Numbered from the stretch's first letter, positions 7,341 to 16,401 are shown. The stretch: 42,578 nt of DNA from Spartobacteria bacterium AMD-G4 (GCA_002290555.1 NEUK01000068.1:1-42578); one strand, 5' to 3'. Notes: generated by a model from the sequence alone, not told the origin. Numbers and translations: made by a program.

Positions 7341-8252
7341 TTACTTGAATTTTTTATTCCACTCCTGTGCGGCCTTCAGAATATCCGCCGCCTCGGTGCG
7401 CGGGGACATTTCCAAAATGGTGGCGCACTTTTGAGGAAGAAGAGGAACGAGTTTGTCGAAGGGCGTTTCGCCGGTGAAGGGTGGGCAGTGGTCGCGGAAG
7501 GGCGCGCGGGTATCATGGATATGGCAACCGATGAGGCGGGGGGCCATCCTCTCGAGGTGCTGGGCATGGTCGATGAGGCCCATGTTGTGCTTGATCTGGG
7601 CATGGCCGAAGTCGTGCCAGTAGCCGGAGTGCGCAGGATCGAGGCGTTGAAGAAACTCTGGAAAATCGCGCTCGGAGGGGACGGCTTCGTAATACTCGCG
7701 ATTCTCGATGCCGAGCTTCACTCCCCGCTTCCCCGCGCAGGAGACCGCTTCGTGAAGGAGTTCCAAAACGCGGGTATTGTGGAGCGCTGCGACTTTTTCG
7801 CGCGCTTGGACAGCGTCGAGTTTCCGGGAGATGAATTCGCGGGAGTAGATTTTTCCCTGCTCCACCATTTTGCGCAGGGGCGCCGTGAGGTTGAGGGAGC
7901 GGATGCGTCCGGTGTGGACGACAACAAAGGGGGCCCCGAGTTTTTCGGCCCACTCGATGGTGGAAAGTGTGAGCCTCAGCGCCCGGTCGCGGTCTTTCGA
8001 GCGGTGGGAGGTGAACTCGTAGCAATCTGGCGAGTCGGTGAGGACCTCCACCGGCATGGGAAGAAAATTATGAACGCTGGAGATGCTGAACTTATGGCGT
8101 TCGCGGGCTTGCAGCACGCCCTCGAGCTGCGAGGAGCGGATACCGTGACTCAGCTCGAGGGATTCAAAGCCGAGGGATAGGATTTCCTCCACCATGGCGC
8201 GACCGTCCTGGTGCCGCCAAGAGTTCCAACAGGTGGACAGCGAGAGTTTCAT
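7341..8252 (-). CDS. Sugar phosphate isomerase/epimerase-like TIM-barrel protein
   Basis: A 303-residue protein of the xylose-isomerase-like/AP endonuclease 2 TIM-barrel superfamily. Metal-site residues expected for this fold are visible in order: His in PFVVVHTG, Glu in LGIENREYY, Asp/His in WHDFGHAQIKH, His in IGCHIHDT, and Glu in ATILEMS. The opening MKLSLSTCWNS followed by SLGFESLELSHG is the usual first strand and helix. Members isomerise or epimerise sugars, inositols or hydroxypyruvate; the substrate cannot be read from sequence. It is sandwiched between the FAD oxidoreductase (6-base gap) and the flippase-like gene (3-base gap). Confidence 0.8.
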   Translation of the reverse strand: MKLSLSTCWNSWRHQDGRAMVEEILSLGFESLELSHGIRSSQLEGVLQARERHKFSISSVHNFLPMPVEVLTDSPDCYEFTSHRSKDRDRALRLTLSTIEWAEKLGAPFVVVHTGRIRSLNLTAPLRKMVEQGKIYSREFISRKLDAVQAREKVAALHNTRVLELLHEAVSCAGKRGVKLGIENREYYEAVPSERDFPEFLQRLDPAHSGYWHDFGHAQIKHNMGLIDHAQHLERMAPRLIGCHIHDTRAPFRDHCPPFTGETPFDKLVPLLPQKCATILEMSPRTEAADILKAAQEWNKKFK

Positions 8253-8258
8253 TTCAGA

Positions 8259-9494
8259 TCAAGCACAAAGAACGCGTTTTACTGTTTCGATACCGGAACC
8301 CAGGGCCGCTTCTATGCTGGCACCCCGTTCCCAGTCGCCGCAAGCATAGACATGTTGAGGAAGATCGGGGAAGGGATTCCTCGCGGCGAAGCCGGGTGGT
8401 TGATCGGGGACAGCGTAGGGAACATGGATGGTCTCAAGGTGCTCCAGGGAGCCCGCCGCGTGGGGAAAACACCCGCCGATCTCGTGCGCCGCCGCATCGG
8501 CAAGCTCTTTCCCAGAGAGGTTGCCGCCGTCCAGAATGGTGGCCGAAATCAGATGCCAACCCGTTGGAGCGAAGCCGGGTGCGATGTTTGTGATCTGAAC
8601 AAAATGGCGCACCCGGCGAGTTGCGCCTTCTGGCAGGACGATGCGCGGTTGCTTGTAAAGGGAAGTTTGAGTTTTGAAATAAACAACAGTCACACTCCGC
8701 GCCGACGATGGGGGAGGCAGGCGCAGGAGTCGGCAGAGGGAGGGATGGTCCAGCGCAAGGATGATTTTGTCCGCGCTCACCACCTCGCCATTTTCCAAAA
8801 CAAGCCCGCGGGGTTCGTGGGCAATGGCGGTCACGCGTCTGTTGAGGTGTATCGCGGAGGATGGCAAACGGGAGGCCAGCGATTCCGGAAGCGCCTGAAT
8901 GCCCGCGGCAGGAATCCAGGCGTGGCCGGTGATAAATTTTTTGAGGTAGTAGAGGAAAAGCCCGGCGCTGGTCGCAAGGTCATTGTCGAGCAACACCCCG
9001 CCGAAAAAGGGTTGGGCAAACCGGGTGAAAAATGACTTCGAGAAGCCGCGTTGACTCAGGAAGGCACGCGTCGAGCGATCGTCCGGCGATGCGCAACGAG
9101 CCAGAAGCTTCGTGCAGGGCGTGAGGAGCAGCTCCAAACCCAGCCACGCCAATCGGATTTTGTCACCGACGCAAAACGCAGGAGTGAGGAGCGCGGAAAA
9201 GGGATTTTCAAACGGGCTTCCGAGGCGCGTGAGGCGACGCCCGTCGTGCAGCAATGCTCCCGATTCAAACCTGCAGGGGCTCAGCAATGAAATATCGCAA
9301 ACAGAAGCAACCGTTTTGTAAGAGCTGAGTATGACTTGAAAGCCGTGATCCAGAGTGAACCCGTCTTTTTTTGAAGTGCGCTGACGACCGCCTAAGCAAG
9401 GACTCGCCTCGAAAAGAGCAAAAGTTTTACCCGCTCTTTGAAGCTCAACGGCACACGCAAGGCCCGACAGTCCGCCTCCTACAATGGCAATCAT
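8259..9494 (-). CDS. FAD-dependent amine oxidase/phytoene desaturase-like oxidoreductase
   Basis: A 411-residue flavoprotein. The N-terminal dinucleotide-binding motif is visible as VGGGLSGLACAVEL, followed about 20 residues later by FEASPCLGGRQRT, the second FAD contact typical of the NAD(P)-binding Rossmann-like amine oxidase/phytoene dehydrogenase group. The C-terminal FAD motif reads YACGDWERGASIEAALGSG. Members act on carotenoids, porphyrins or amines; the substrate here is not evident. It is the first gene of the minus-strand operon running to 4907. Its upstream side is insulated by a strong hairpin at 9509-9554, so it probably has its own promoter between the hairpin and 9494 or reads through from upstream. 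Confidence 0.8.
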   Translation of the reverse strand: MIAIVGGGLSGLACAVELQRAGKTFALFEASPCLGGRQRTSKKDGFTLDHGFQVILSSYKTVASVCDISLLSPCRFESGALLHDGRRLTRLGSPFENPFSALLTPAFCVGDKIRLAWLGLELLLTPCTKLLARCASPDDRSTRAFLSQRGFSKSFFTRFAQPFFGGVLLDNDLATSAGLFLYYLKKFITGHAWIPAAGIQALPESLASRLPSSAIHLNRRVTAIAHEPRGLVLENGEVVSADKIILALDHPSLCRLLRLPPPSSARSVTVVYFKTQTSLYKQPRIVLPEGATRRVRHFVQITNIAPGFAPTGWHLISATILDGGNLSGKELADAAAHEIGGCFPHAAGSLEHLETIHVPYAVPDQPPGFAARNPFPDLPQHVYACGDWERGASIEAALGSGIETVKRVLCA

Positions 9495-9508
9495 GCCGCG
9501 AGCCTAAT

Positions 9509-9554
9509 AGACCTGCCGCAAAAGAAAAAGCGATTCGCTCTTGCGGCAGGGTCT
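9509..9554 (-). terminator. Strong hairpin between RHH gene and FAD oxidoreductase operon
   Basis: Arms AGACCTGCCGCAA (9509-9521) and TTGCGGCAGGGTCT (9541-9554) pair over 13 bp with one bulged G, and a small inner AGCG/CGCT stem is possible. It lies just after the RHH gene stop on the minus strand. The loop, not the 3' side, holds the T-rich run, so termination efficiency is uncertain. Confidence 0.5.
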
Positions 9555-9564
9555 GCGTGGTTAT

Positions 9565-9867
9565 TTAAGCGAGCGTATTAGGCTGGCTGTATTGCGGAGC
9601 TGCTGCCCCATACTGTGGGTTCGCATGCGTCGCTGGCTGCTGAACGGGCGATGTGGGATTCTGGTATCCCGGCGTGAAGGGTGTGTGAGCAGGGTTGGCG
9701 GAAAAATTTGTGTATCCCCGATCGCGCAAAAAAACCAACAAGGCGCGTCTAATGAGGGTGCTTATTTTCCGATCGCCTTCAGCGATGGCCGCGCGCTCAG
9801 CTGCGTTCAGTTCGTCGTCTGTCAGCCGCACTGTGATGCGCTGATCCATTTTTTGGTCGTTTATCAT
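9565..9867 (-). CDS. Small ribbon-helix-helix protein with disordered tail
   Basis: A 100-residue protein. Residues 7-50 (MDQRITVRLTDDELNAAERA and the following helix with ISTLIRRAL) fit a CopG/MetJ-type ribbon-helix-helix DNA-binding domain: a short beta strand and two helices. The second half is low-complexity, rich in Pro, Gln, Asn, Ala and Tyr (for example GYQNPTSPVQQPATHANPQY) and probably unstructured. Such proteins usually act as dimeric repressors, often autoregulated or as antitoxins; no toxin gene is next to it. Its upstream region (9868-10127) is AT-rich and shared with divergent corA, so control of corA is possible but unproven. Confidence 0.6.
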   Translation of the reverse strand: MINDQKMDQRITVRLTDDELNAAERAAIAEGDRKISTLIRRALLVFLRDRGYTNFSANPAHTPFTPGYQNPTSPVQQPATHANPQYGAAAPQYSQPNTLA

Positions 9868-10127
9868 ATTAGTTGGCAGTTTTTATACTTGTAAGGAACT
9901 AAACCGAAAATTGATGACTGAAAGGCAGTCTCTAATGTCGGATTTCCAATATACTATTCCGACCATTCGGACTTGAACGCAAGCTTGTTTTGATAGGGTG
10001 ATGCACCCATGGGACCACGGTAGCGCCTGATCACAAGAAACGGCCCGCCTTACAGAAAAAAAAAGTTACTTTTTGTCACAAAAAAGAGCGTGCTTTAGGC
10101 AAGGGTTTTCATGTAGCGCGGCAGTTC

Positions 10128-11195
10128 GTGATTCGTTTTAGTTATAAACCATCGGGAACTCCACCGGGGACACTGAGTCCCCCGCCGGGCGCTTCGGGAC
10201 CTGCGAAACTGCGTTTGATCCAGTATGACGCCGACACATTGATGGACGAGGAGTTCGATGACTGGGACTCGCTGATCACAAAATATGATCCTGCAAAAGT
10301 GAACTGGATCGACATCGAGGGTTTGGGCGATGTGACGCTACTGGAGGGGGTGGCTGAGCGTTTCGGCCTGCACGCGCTTGCGGTGGAAGATGTCTTGAAC
10401 ACAATGCAGCGGCCCAAAATCGAGTCCTTCGAAAGCCACTTCTTCATCGTGAGCGAGATGATTTATTTTCAGGAGGGCGATGAATTGTGCTTCGAGCAGG
10501 TGAGCCTGTTTCTCGGAGGGTCATTTTTGATTACGATCCAAGAGGCGGCAGGACATGATGTTTTCGAGGCGGTGCGCAAACGCTTAAAATCCGGACGGGG
10601 ATATTTGCGCCGCATGAAGCCCGATTACCTTGCCTATGCACTGCTGGATGCGACCGTAGACCAGATTTTTCCCGTGCTCGAATCCGTGGGCGACAGTATC
10701 GAAGAAGTCGAGGAAGAGCTGCTGGAGAAGCCGGTGAGAAGTAGCTTGAGGAAGCTCTACGAGGCGAAGCGGCTTTTACTGGCACTGCGTCGGGCCGCTT
10801 GGCCTCACCGGGAGATTTTCAGCACCCTCATGCGCGACGACTCCGGTCTCGTGGCACGCCCGACGCAGGTGTATTTGAGGGATTGCTACGACCACATCAC
10901 GCAAATCATCGACATCATCGAAAGCTACCGTGACCTCAGCGCGGGATTGATGGATCTTTACTTGTCGAGCGTGGGATTTCGCACCAATGAAATCATCCGG
11001 GTGCTGACAATTGTTTCTGTTCTTTTCATTCCCCTGACCTTTATCGCCGGAGTTTACGGAATGAATTTCAAGACGGATTTTCCCGCCAACATGCCCGAGC
11101 TTTCTTGGCCCTTTGGCTACGTTTACTTCTGGGCATTGTGCACTTTGATCGTGGGTGGAATGCTGACCTACTTCAGGCGAAAGCGGTGGTTGTAA
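10128..11195 (+). CDS. corA: CorA-family divalent cation (Mg/Co) transporter
   Basis: A 355-residue CorA-type channel protein. A long cytoplasmic N-terminal domain (about residues 1-290) contains the usual WIDIEGLGD opening and the acidic helix EEVEEELLEKP. Two C-terminal membrane helices follow, with the pore signature YGMNF at the end of the first. It works as a homopentamer in the inner membrane. The start is GTG at 10128; no ATG lies upstream in frame, and a purine-rich stretch precedes it only weakly. Upstream are A/T tracts (about 10057-10090) and a divergent RHH gene. Its stop faces the stop of the next minus-strand gene only six bases away. Confidence 0.92.
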   Translation: MIRFSYKPSGTPPGTLSPPPGASGPAKLRLIQYDADTLMDEEFDDWDSLITKYDPAKVNWIDIEGLGDVTLLEGVAERFGLHALAVEDVLNTMQRPKIESFESHFFIVSEMIYFQEGDELCFEQVSLFLGGSFLITIQEAAGHDVFEAVRKRLKSGRGYLRRMKPDYLAYALLDATVDQIFPVLESVGDSIEEVEEELLEKPVRSSLRKLYEAKRLLLALRRAAWPHREIFSTLMRDDSGLVARPTQVYLRDCYDHITQIIDIIESYRDLSAGLMDLYLSSVGFRTNEIIRVLTIVSVLFIPLTFIAGVYGMNFKTDFPANMPELSWPFGYVYFWALCTLIVGGMLTYFRRKRWL

Positions 11196-11201
11196 GTGAG
11201 C

Positions 11202-11714
11202 TCAGCGCAATTGAGCGAGAATCACAAAGCAACTTACGGTTTCTTTGACTTCGGATGTTCCCTTGGTGACAGATTTTTTCTTTGCAACGGTGGTTCGCAC
11301 GGCAACAACGCGCGGCGCACCAAACGAAAGGGGCGCTGAGCCGCTGTAAGTGCGGCTTGAGAAACGGCGTAGACCGTCATCCACTCCCTCGGAGAGACCG
11401 ATTTCCAGCCGGAGCGAATGATTTTTAAATGTTCCCGCAATATCTACACGGGAGTTGCCAAGGCGTGTCGAGGAAGCGAGTTGATCCGTGGATGGCAATG
11501 ACTGAAAAAAGACAACCCTGCCGCCTTGAAGAGCAGGCACCTTTGTGACAGTGCGGTCAGCATTCGTGATTTCGGCGAGGTTCACGCCCTCGAGCGCGGC
11601 GTTGAGTTCGATAGCGGTTTTTACTTCTGGAAATTGAACAAGAGCGAGGTCAAGTTGACCTGCAGATGCGATAAGCGTGTGAAAAAAGACAAAAAGGGCG
11701 GTGAGGCGAAACAT
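11202..11714 (-). CDS. Secreted/periplasmic protein of unknown function
   Basis: A 170-residue protein opening MFRLTALFVFFHTLIASAGQ, a short signal peptide. I recognise no family. The mature part is mixed alpha/beta in composition with a Lys-rich patch (AKKKSVTKG) and ends near VSCFVILAQLR. The ATG at 11714 is preceded by GGGAG four bases upstream, which supports this start over the longer frame to 11837. Remarkably, its start codon shares two bases with the start codon of the divergent hydrolase gene (CATG at 11712-11715), so each gene's promoter must lie inside the other gene. It is convergent with corA. Confidence 0.55.
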   Translation of the reverse strand: MFRLTALFVFFHTLIASAGQLDLALVQFPEVKTAIELNAALEGVNLAEITNADRTVTKVPALQGGRVVFFQSLPSTDQLASSTRLGNSRVDIAGTFKNHSLRLEIGLSEGVDDGLRRFSSRTYSGSAPLSFGAPRVVAVRTTVAKKKSVTKGTSEVKETVSCFVILAQLR

Positions 11715-12612
11715 GACTCCCGATTTATTCCCGCCTGACAAATTGGCAATGAGATTTTCCTGGACCACACATGACAACGAGCCTCGTAGCGCCCATTCCT
11801 GGACGCAGGATGAGTGCCGCGCAGTGGTCGCCTGCATCCACGGAATGAACGGCTCGGGCGAGCAATTCCATCCCCTGCCGGCACGGATTCCCGGCTACGC
11901 ATTCCACGCGCTTGATCTCCGTGGGCAGGGCAGCGACCACATAGGCGCACGGCGCGGTGCGGCGCTGGAGTTTGAAATGCAGATGCGCGATATCGCGACT
12001 TTTGTTTCCGCTCTGCGGAAAACCTATACGGGTCTTCCGGTTTTTCTCATGGGTGAAAGCATGGGTTCGCTTCTTGCAGCGGGCTTTGTGGGGTGGGCGA
12101 GCAGAAGAGGCGAATCCCACCATGCCGTCGATGGGGTGGTTTTATCTGTGCCAGTGGTTGGCCTGAAGCGGCCAGTGCCGGGATTTTTGAGATGGATTTT
12201 ACGCCGTGCGGCAAGTGTCGCGCCAAGTATCAGGCTCACGCCAAGTCGATTTGTGAACGGAAAATCCATCGCTCCGCCACTGACAAGGGATCGCGCCTAC
12301 CAGGATGAGCTGAGTAAAAAACCGCATCACATCAAAGGCTTCAGTTTACGATTTTTGGTTGAGCTTGAAAAAATGATCCATGACAGCGCCTCATTGGCAG
12401 CGGGCATCAATGCGCCGACGCTGGTCCTCGCCGCCGGCAAGGACTGCTTTGTAAGGTCTTCGCAGATCGAGTCCTGGTTTGAAAAAATCCCAGCTGTGGA
12501 CAAAACACTGTGCCACTATCCAGAGGCCTACCATCTCCTCTGGCATGATTGGGATCGCAACCTTGTGGTGTCGGACATCGCAGCATGGCTCGAAAAACGG
12601 ACACCCGCCTGA
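11713..12612 (+). CDS. Alpha/beta hydrolase, monoacylglycerol lipase-like
   Basis: A 299-residue serine hydrolase of the alpha/beta-hydrolase fold (Hydrolase_4, lysophospholipase type). The oxyanion region is IHGMNGSGEQF, the nucleophile elbow is GESMG with Ser116, the acid is probably Asp in AGKDCFV, and the catalytic His is in EAYHLLWHD. Likely substrates are monoacylglycerols or lysophospholipids, by family analogy. The ATG at 11713 has GAGG seven bases upstream; an alternative ATG at 11749 gives a shorter N-terminus without a good ribosome binding site. A terminator-like hairpin surrounds the stop codon. Confidence 0.8.
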   Translation: MTPDLFPPDKLAMRFSWTTHDNEPRSAHSWTQDECRAVVACIHGMNGSGEQFHPLPARIPGYAFHALDLRGQGSDHIGARRGAALEFEMQMRDIATFVSALRKTYTGLPVFLMGESMGSLLAAGFVGWASRRGESHHAVDGVVLSVPVVGLKRPVPGFLRWILRRAASVAPSIRLTPSRFVNGKSIAPPLTRDRAYQDELSKKPHHIKGFSLRFLVELEKMIHDSASLAAGINAPTLVLAAGKDCFVRSSQIESWFEKIPAVDKTLCHYPEAYHLLWHDWDRNLVVSDIAAWLEKRTPA

Positions 12613-12626
12613 GGAAGTGTCCTTTT
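12599..12626 (+). terminator. Intrinsic terminator overlapping the hydrolase stop codon
   Basis: GGACAC (12599-12604) pairs with GTGTCC (12617-12622), directly followed by TTTT. The hydrolase TGA (12610-12612) lies in the loop, so the terminator starts inside the coding region. Confidence 0.5.
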
Positions 12627-12666
12627 GCCCTTGAACCCGCTCACATCTTCATCGAACGATCGGAGC

Positions 12667-13512
12667 ATGCTCATCGACACACACGCCCACTTGGATTACC
12701 CGGACTTTGAAAACAACCTGGAGGAAGTCATCATGGCCGCCCACAGCGCCGGTGTGGAGCGTATCATCACCATCGGAACATGCCTCGAGAGCAGCCGCCG
12801 GGCTGTTGCGCTCGCGGAGAGGTTCGATGGCGTTTATGCGGTTGTGGGACTCCACCCCACCTACGTCAACGAGGAATCGGAAGGCTGGCTGGAAGGCATC
12901 CGCGCACTTGCATCTCACCCGAAGGTCGCCGCCATCGGAGAGACCGGCATGGATTACCACCGGCTGCCCTCCGAGGCGCTCGCATCCAGTGCGGGCATCA
13001 GCGCTTTGCAGGCGGAAACAGCGGATGACACTCAAGCGGCGATTATGGATGGAGCCTACCAAGCCGCACAGGCGGAGGCCTTCGCGGCCCAACTCGACCT
13101 TGCGGTGGAATTCGGCCTCAACGTCGTCATCCACCAACGCGATGCGTGGAATGACACGGTGGACATTTTGAAGGCCTACACAGGCCGTCTTCGGGGTGTG
13201 TTCCATTGCTTCGGCAACACGCCGGATCAGGCTCGAGAGATTCTTGCGCTCGGCCACCTTGTTTCCTTCACCGGCATCGTCACATTCAAAAATGCGGCAC
13301 TTGTGCGGGATGTTGTCGCCGCAATTCCCATGAATGCCTTCATGGTCGAGACCGACTGCCCCTACCTCGCACCCGAGCCGCAACGGGGCAAGCGTTGTGA
13401 GCCTGCCCACACCCGGCTTGTCGCCGAGAAAATCGCTGCACTGCGTGGCGCAACACTCCAAGAAATTGCCGATGCCACCACACGAACTGCCGAAGCCTTT
13501 TTCAGGCTCTAA
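12667..13512 (+). CDS. tatD: TatD-family metal-dependent hydrolase (DNase)
   Basis: A 281-residue member of the TatD family, TIM-barrel metal hydrolases with 3'-5' DNase activity in characterised examples. The metal ligands are all visible: DTHAH at the N-terminus, Glu in AIGETGMDYH, His in VVIHQRDAWND, His in GVFHCFGN, and Asp in ETDCPYLAP. The start at 12667 gives the typical MLIDTHAHLD opening with GGAG just upstream; a TTG 42 bases earlier is less likely. An insertion of about 25-30 residues (Ala/Ser/Asp rich, around SSAGISALQAETADD) sits between the conserved Glu and the first His helix, longer than in common TatD proteins. Confidence 0.9.
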   Translation: MLIDTHAHLDYPDFENNLEEVIMAAHSAGVERIITIGTCLESSRRAVALAERFDGVYAVVGLHPTYVNEESEGWLEGIRALASHPKVAAIGETGMDYHRLPSEALASSAGISALQAETADDTQAAIMDGAYQAAQAEAFAAQLDLAVEFGLNVVIHQRDAWNDTVDILKAYTGRLRGVFHCFGNTPDQAREILALGHLVSFTGIVTFKNAALVRDVVAAIPMNAFMVETDCPYLAPEPQRGKRCEPAHTRLVAEKIAALRGATLQEIADATTRTAEAFFRL

Positions 13513-13585
13513 AATACGGCGGGAACCTTGATTTGCCGATTGCATTCGAGCAGGCGCTTTCACAGGATGGTCGCTCTTCCGATTT

Positions 13586-14548
13586 ATGAGCCAACCCAAC
13601 GCACTCGACCAACTCAAGCAATTCACCACTGTCGTCGCCGACACGGGCAATTTCGAAAGCATTCGCGCCTACGAACCGCAGGATGCCACCACCAATCCCA
13701 CACTCATTTTCAAGGCGGTCCAGCAGGCGGAATACAAGCCTCTTCTGGAAAAAGCCATCGCCGACAACCGCAACTCCGCGCTCAGTGGTTCCGCCTTGCA
13801 CCGCAAGGTTATCGACGACCTTCTCATCGCCTTCGGACGCGAAATCCTCTCGATTGTGCCAGGCCGCGTTTCCACCGAAGTAGATGCCCGGCTTTCTTTT
13901 GATGTCGAAGCGACGGTCGAGAAGGCCCGCTACCTCATCGGCCTCTATGAAAAACTTGGCACAAAACGCGAGCATGTCCTGATCAAGATCGCAGCGACAT
14001 GGGAAGGCGCGCAAGCCGCAGCCATCTGCCAAAAAGAAGGCATCAACTGCAACCTGACGCTTCTTTTCTCGCTTCCTCAGGCCATCGCCTGCGCCGAGGC
14101 CGGCGTGCGGCTCATCTCGCCATTCGTTGGCCGCATCTACGACTACTACAAGGCAAAAACTGGCAAGCAATATGTCGGTGCCGAAGACCCAGGCGTGGAA
14201 TCGGTGCAGAAAATTTTCACCTACTACAAGAAGTTCGGCTACACCACCCAAGTCATGGGTGCCAGCTTCCGGAACACCGGCCAGATTCGCGAGCTCGCCG
14301 GCTGCGATCTCCTCACGATCGCTCCCGATCTTCTCCAGGAACTCAAGGATTCCTCAGACCCTGTGACCCGCAAGCTGGACGCCTCCGCAGCGGCTGCGGC
14401 CGATGTTGAGAAGATCGCGATGGACGAAAAAACTTTCCGCTGGATGCTGAACGAGGATGACATGGCCACGGACAAGCTCGCGGAAGGCATCCGTAAATTC
14501 GCGGCTGACATCGTTCAACTTGAACAAATCATCGCGAAGAGTTTCTAA
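13586..14548 (+). CDS. tal: Transaldolase
   Basis: A 320-residue transaldolase of the long TalA/TalB class, moving a dihydroxyacetone unit between sugar phosphates in the pentose phosphate pathway. The opening ([19 protein letters not shown]), [12 protein letters not shown], the Schiff-base Lys134 in [12 protein letters not shown], and [12 protein letters not shown] are all family signatures. Length matches E. coli TalB. The gene stands 73 bases after tatD, and the next gene begins six bases after its stop. Confidence 0.96.
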   Translation: MSQPNALDQLKQFTTVVADTGNFESIRAYEPQDATTNPTLIFKAVQQAEYKPLLEKAIADNRNSALSGSALHRKVIDDLLIAFGREILSIVPGRVSTEVDARLSFDVEATVEKARYLIGLYEKLGTKREHVLIKIAATWEGAQAAAICQKEGINCNLTLLFSLPQAIACAEAGVRLISPFVGRIYDYYKAKTGKQYVGAEDPGVESVQKIFTYYKKFGYTTQVMGASFRNTGQIRELAGCDLLTIAPDLLQELKDSSDPVTRKLDASAAAAADVEKIAMDEKTFRWMLNEDDMATDKLAEGIRKFAADIVQLEQIIAKSF

Positions 14549-14554
14549 CCCCAG

Positions 14555-15181
14555 ATGTTAAAAACAAAACTCCTTGCGCTCTTGGTTGTCGCCCTCACTG
14601 CCACGGCCCCTCTCCGCGCCACGACCCGTGCGACGGATTATCCTGGTTCCGTGACCATGCTCATGGAGTTGCCAAGCGTCCGGTCGGATCTCGGTCTTGG
14701 CCGTGACCAAGCCGCCAAGGTCAATGACCTCGGTCGTGAGCTGAAATCCCGCTCACAAAGCCTCCTCAAAGTGCGCTCCAGCGAAACAAGCGGTCTCACC
14801 ACCGACCAGAGACTTTTTGCGCTCATTGATGGCAATAACGCGCAAGCCTTGGCGCTCTTGAGCCCCGTGCAATTCGCACGCTTCAGTGAAATCCAAAACC
14901 AGATTCTTGGCTACAGCATGCTGGTTTCCCCGCAAATCCAGAAGCAACTCCGGTGCACGAACAGCCAATCTGCTTCCATCGAGGCTCTGCGCATTCGCGG
15001 GCTGGAATTCGTCTCCGAAATGAACCGCTCCTTTGGTTCCGGTGTCATATCGCACAAAAACCGCGTTGAAATCCTGCGCGACTACCGCAACCGGCAGGCA
15101 GAGGAGATGAAGCTTCTCCTTTCTCCCGCCCAGCGGAAGGCTTTTGCCGCGCTCTGTGGCAAGCCGCTCGCCAAGAGTTAA
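14555..15181 (+). CDS. Periplasmic helical protein of unknown function (Spy/CpxP-like style)
   Basis: A 208-residue protein with an N-terminal signal peptide (KTKLLALLVVALTATAPLRA). The rest is predicted mostly helical, with lengths between helices and two phrases, LGLGRDQAAKVNDLG and LLSPAQRKAFAAL, that recall the LTxxQ repeats of Spy/CpxP-type periplasmic proteins. This resemblance is loose. It begins six bases after the transaldolase stop and is probably co-transcribed, though no functional link is apparent. The 96 bases after it, to the convergent epimerase gene, contain only a weak 5-bp hairpin (TCCGC/GCGGA). Confidence 0.5.
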   Translation: MLKTKLLALLVVALTATAPLRATTRATDYPGSVTMLMELPSVRSDLGLGRDQAAKVNDLGRELKSRSQSLLKVRSSETSGLTTDQRLFALIDGNNAQALALLSPVQFARFSEIQNQILGYSMLVSPQIQKQLRCTNSQSASIEALRIRGLEFVSEMNRSFGSGVISHKNRVEILRDYRNRQAEEMKLLLSPAQRKAFAALCGKPLAKS

Positions 15182-15277
15182 AAGTCAGCGCGTCTCTCCA
15201 CCAGGCGGGCACGGCATGAGTAAGTTCCATGGCCTTCCATCCCGCAAATCCCAGCAAGTCCGCCTTTGCGGAATCTG

Positions 15278-16360
15278 TCAGCCTGTCACGAGATCGAGCC
15301 AAGCGGGGTTTTCTTCAGCGTGCGAGCGGATTTCGTCGAGGATTTGAGGCAGCGTGGTGCTGGGTTTCCATCCCCACGCTTCGCTGGCAAGGGCGGGGTC
15401 GAGGATGGCCCAAGGAATGTCGAAGGGGCGGCTGGATTGGTCGCTGGAAATGTGATTCGGGTCGTTGTCGGGGCTGGCGGGGCCAATTTTTTCGGCGCAC
15501 CATGCGGAGAGTTCGCGGAGAGACATGGAGTTTTCATGACCGCCGGCGAGGTTGATGGTGCGGGGTTTTTCCGTGCCACGGAAATCGATCTGCTCCAGGA
15601 GTAGCGGGGTGATATCTCTCGGATGCAGGCAGTCGCGGACTTGGAGTCCCGAGCCGCCGAAGCCGATGTATTTCAGGGGACGCGCGGCGCGCCAAGAGTG
15701 AATCCAAAAGGAAAAAATGCCCTGGTCGGCTTTGCCAAATTGTCCCGCGCCGGCAAGGACTCCGCAGCGATTGATCCAGACGGGAAACCCGTAGGCGTCG
15801 CCGTATTCGAGGGCGAGCCATTCGGAGCAGAGCTTCGTGCTGCCGTAGAGGCTTACCGGTGGCGCGGTGGAAAAACTTTCCGTGATTCCGCCGCGCGACC
15901 AGCCGGGGCCGGATGTGGAGGATGGCAACTCGAATCGAGTCGGGGTTTTTTCCATCGGCAGGCCTGCCAGCGCGGCGATCGAATAGACGCGGCTGGTTGA
16001 AAGCAGCGTAAACCCAGCTTTCCATGTTTTGCAGAGCTCCAAGAGATTCACGGTGCCGTAGAGATTTTGGTCCACCAGATCACGGCTCGAGGAACCATCC
16101 ACCCCAGCGAGCACACTGGGATTCGCGGCGCAGTCGATGACCCAGTCACACGCCGGGAGGCTTTCGAGCAGAGTCCGGTCGCGCACATCACCGATGCGGA
16201 TGTCGCAGCCCAGCGCGCGGAGCGGCTCGAGATTTGTCTCGCTGCCTTTGCGGGAGAGGTTGTCGAGGCCAAGGATTTCGAGGCCAGACCGATGCTCCAG
16301 AAGAGTGCGTGTGATCACGGATCCGGCGAAGCCGCAGATGCCGGTGAGGAGGATTTTCAT
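15278..16360 (-). CDS. NAD-dependent nucleotide-sugar epimerase/dehydratase (SDR)
   Basis: A 360-residue extended short-chain dehydrogenase. The NAD-binding motif is GICGFAG at the N-terminus, the Ser/Thr of the catalytic triad is in TLLSTSRVYS, and the Tyr-Lys pair is in SLYGSTKLCSEW. The stretch LDNLSRKGSETNLEPL is like CDP-paratose 2-epimerase and related enzymes. It shares this layout with the gene at 17068-18114, so both probably work on nucleotide-activated sugars for surface polysaccharide. The exact substrate is unresolved. The gene is separated from the other epimerase by an antitoxin gene and gene debris. Confidence 0.75.
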   Translation of the reverse strand: MKILLTGICGFAGSVITRTLLEHRSGLEILGLDNLSRKGSETNLEPLRALGCDIRIGDVRDRTLLESLPACDWVIDCAANPSVLAGVDGSSSRDLVDQNLYGTVNLLELCKTWKAGFTLLSTSRVYSIAALAGLPMEKTPTRFELPSSTSGPGWSRGGITESFSTAPPVSLYGSTKLCSEWLALEYGDAYGFPVWINRCGVLAGAGQFGKADQGIFSFWIHSWRAARPLKYIGFGGSGLQVRDCLHPRDITPLLLEQIDFRGTEKPRTINLAGGHENSMSLRELSAWCAEKIGPASPDNDPNHISSDQSSRPFDIPWAILDPALASEAWGWKPSTTLPQILDEIRSHAEENPAWLDLVTG

Positions 16361-16401
16361 GTGGTGATGGGGTTTTTAGCGGCTCGTGGAAGGGTGTCGC
16401 T

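Noticed and set aside
6669-8180. 503-codon open frame on the plus strand
   Set aside because: It lies antisense to the flippase-like and TIM-barrel genes, which carry clear motifs and tight operon spacing; its peptide has no recognisable features.
9868-10127. tRNA or small RNA gene in the corA upstream region
   Set aside because: No cloverleaf or conserved T-loop sequence was found; only A/T tracts and weak 4-6 bp inverted repeats.
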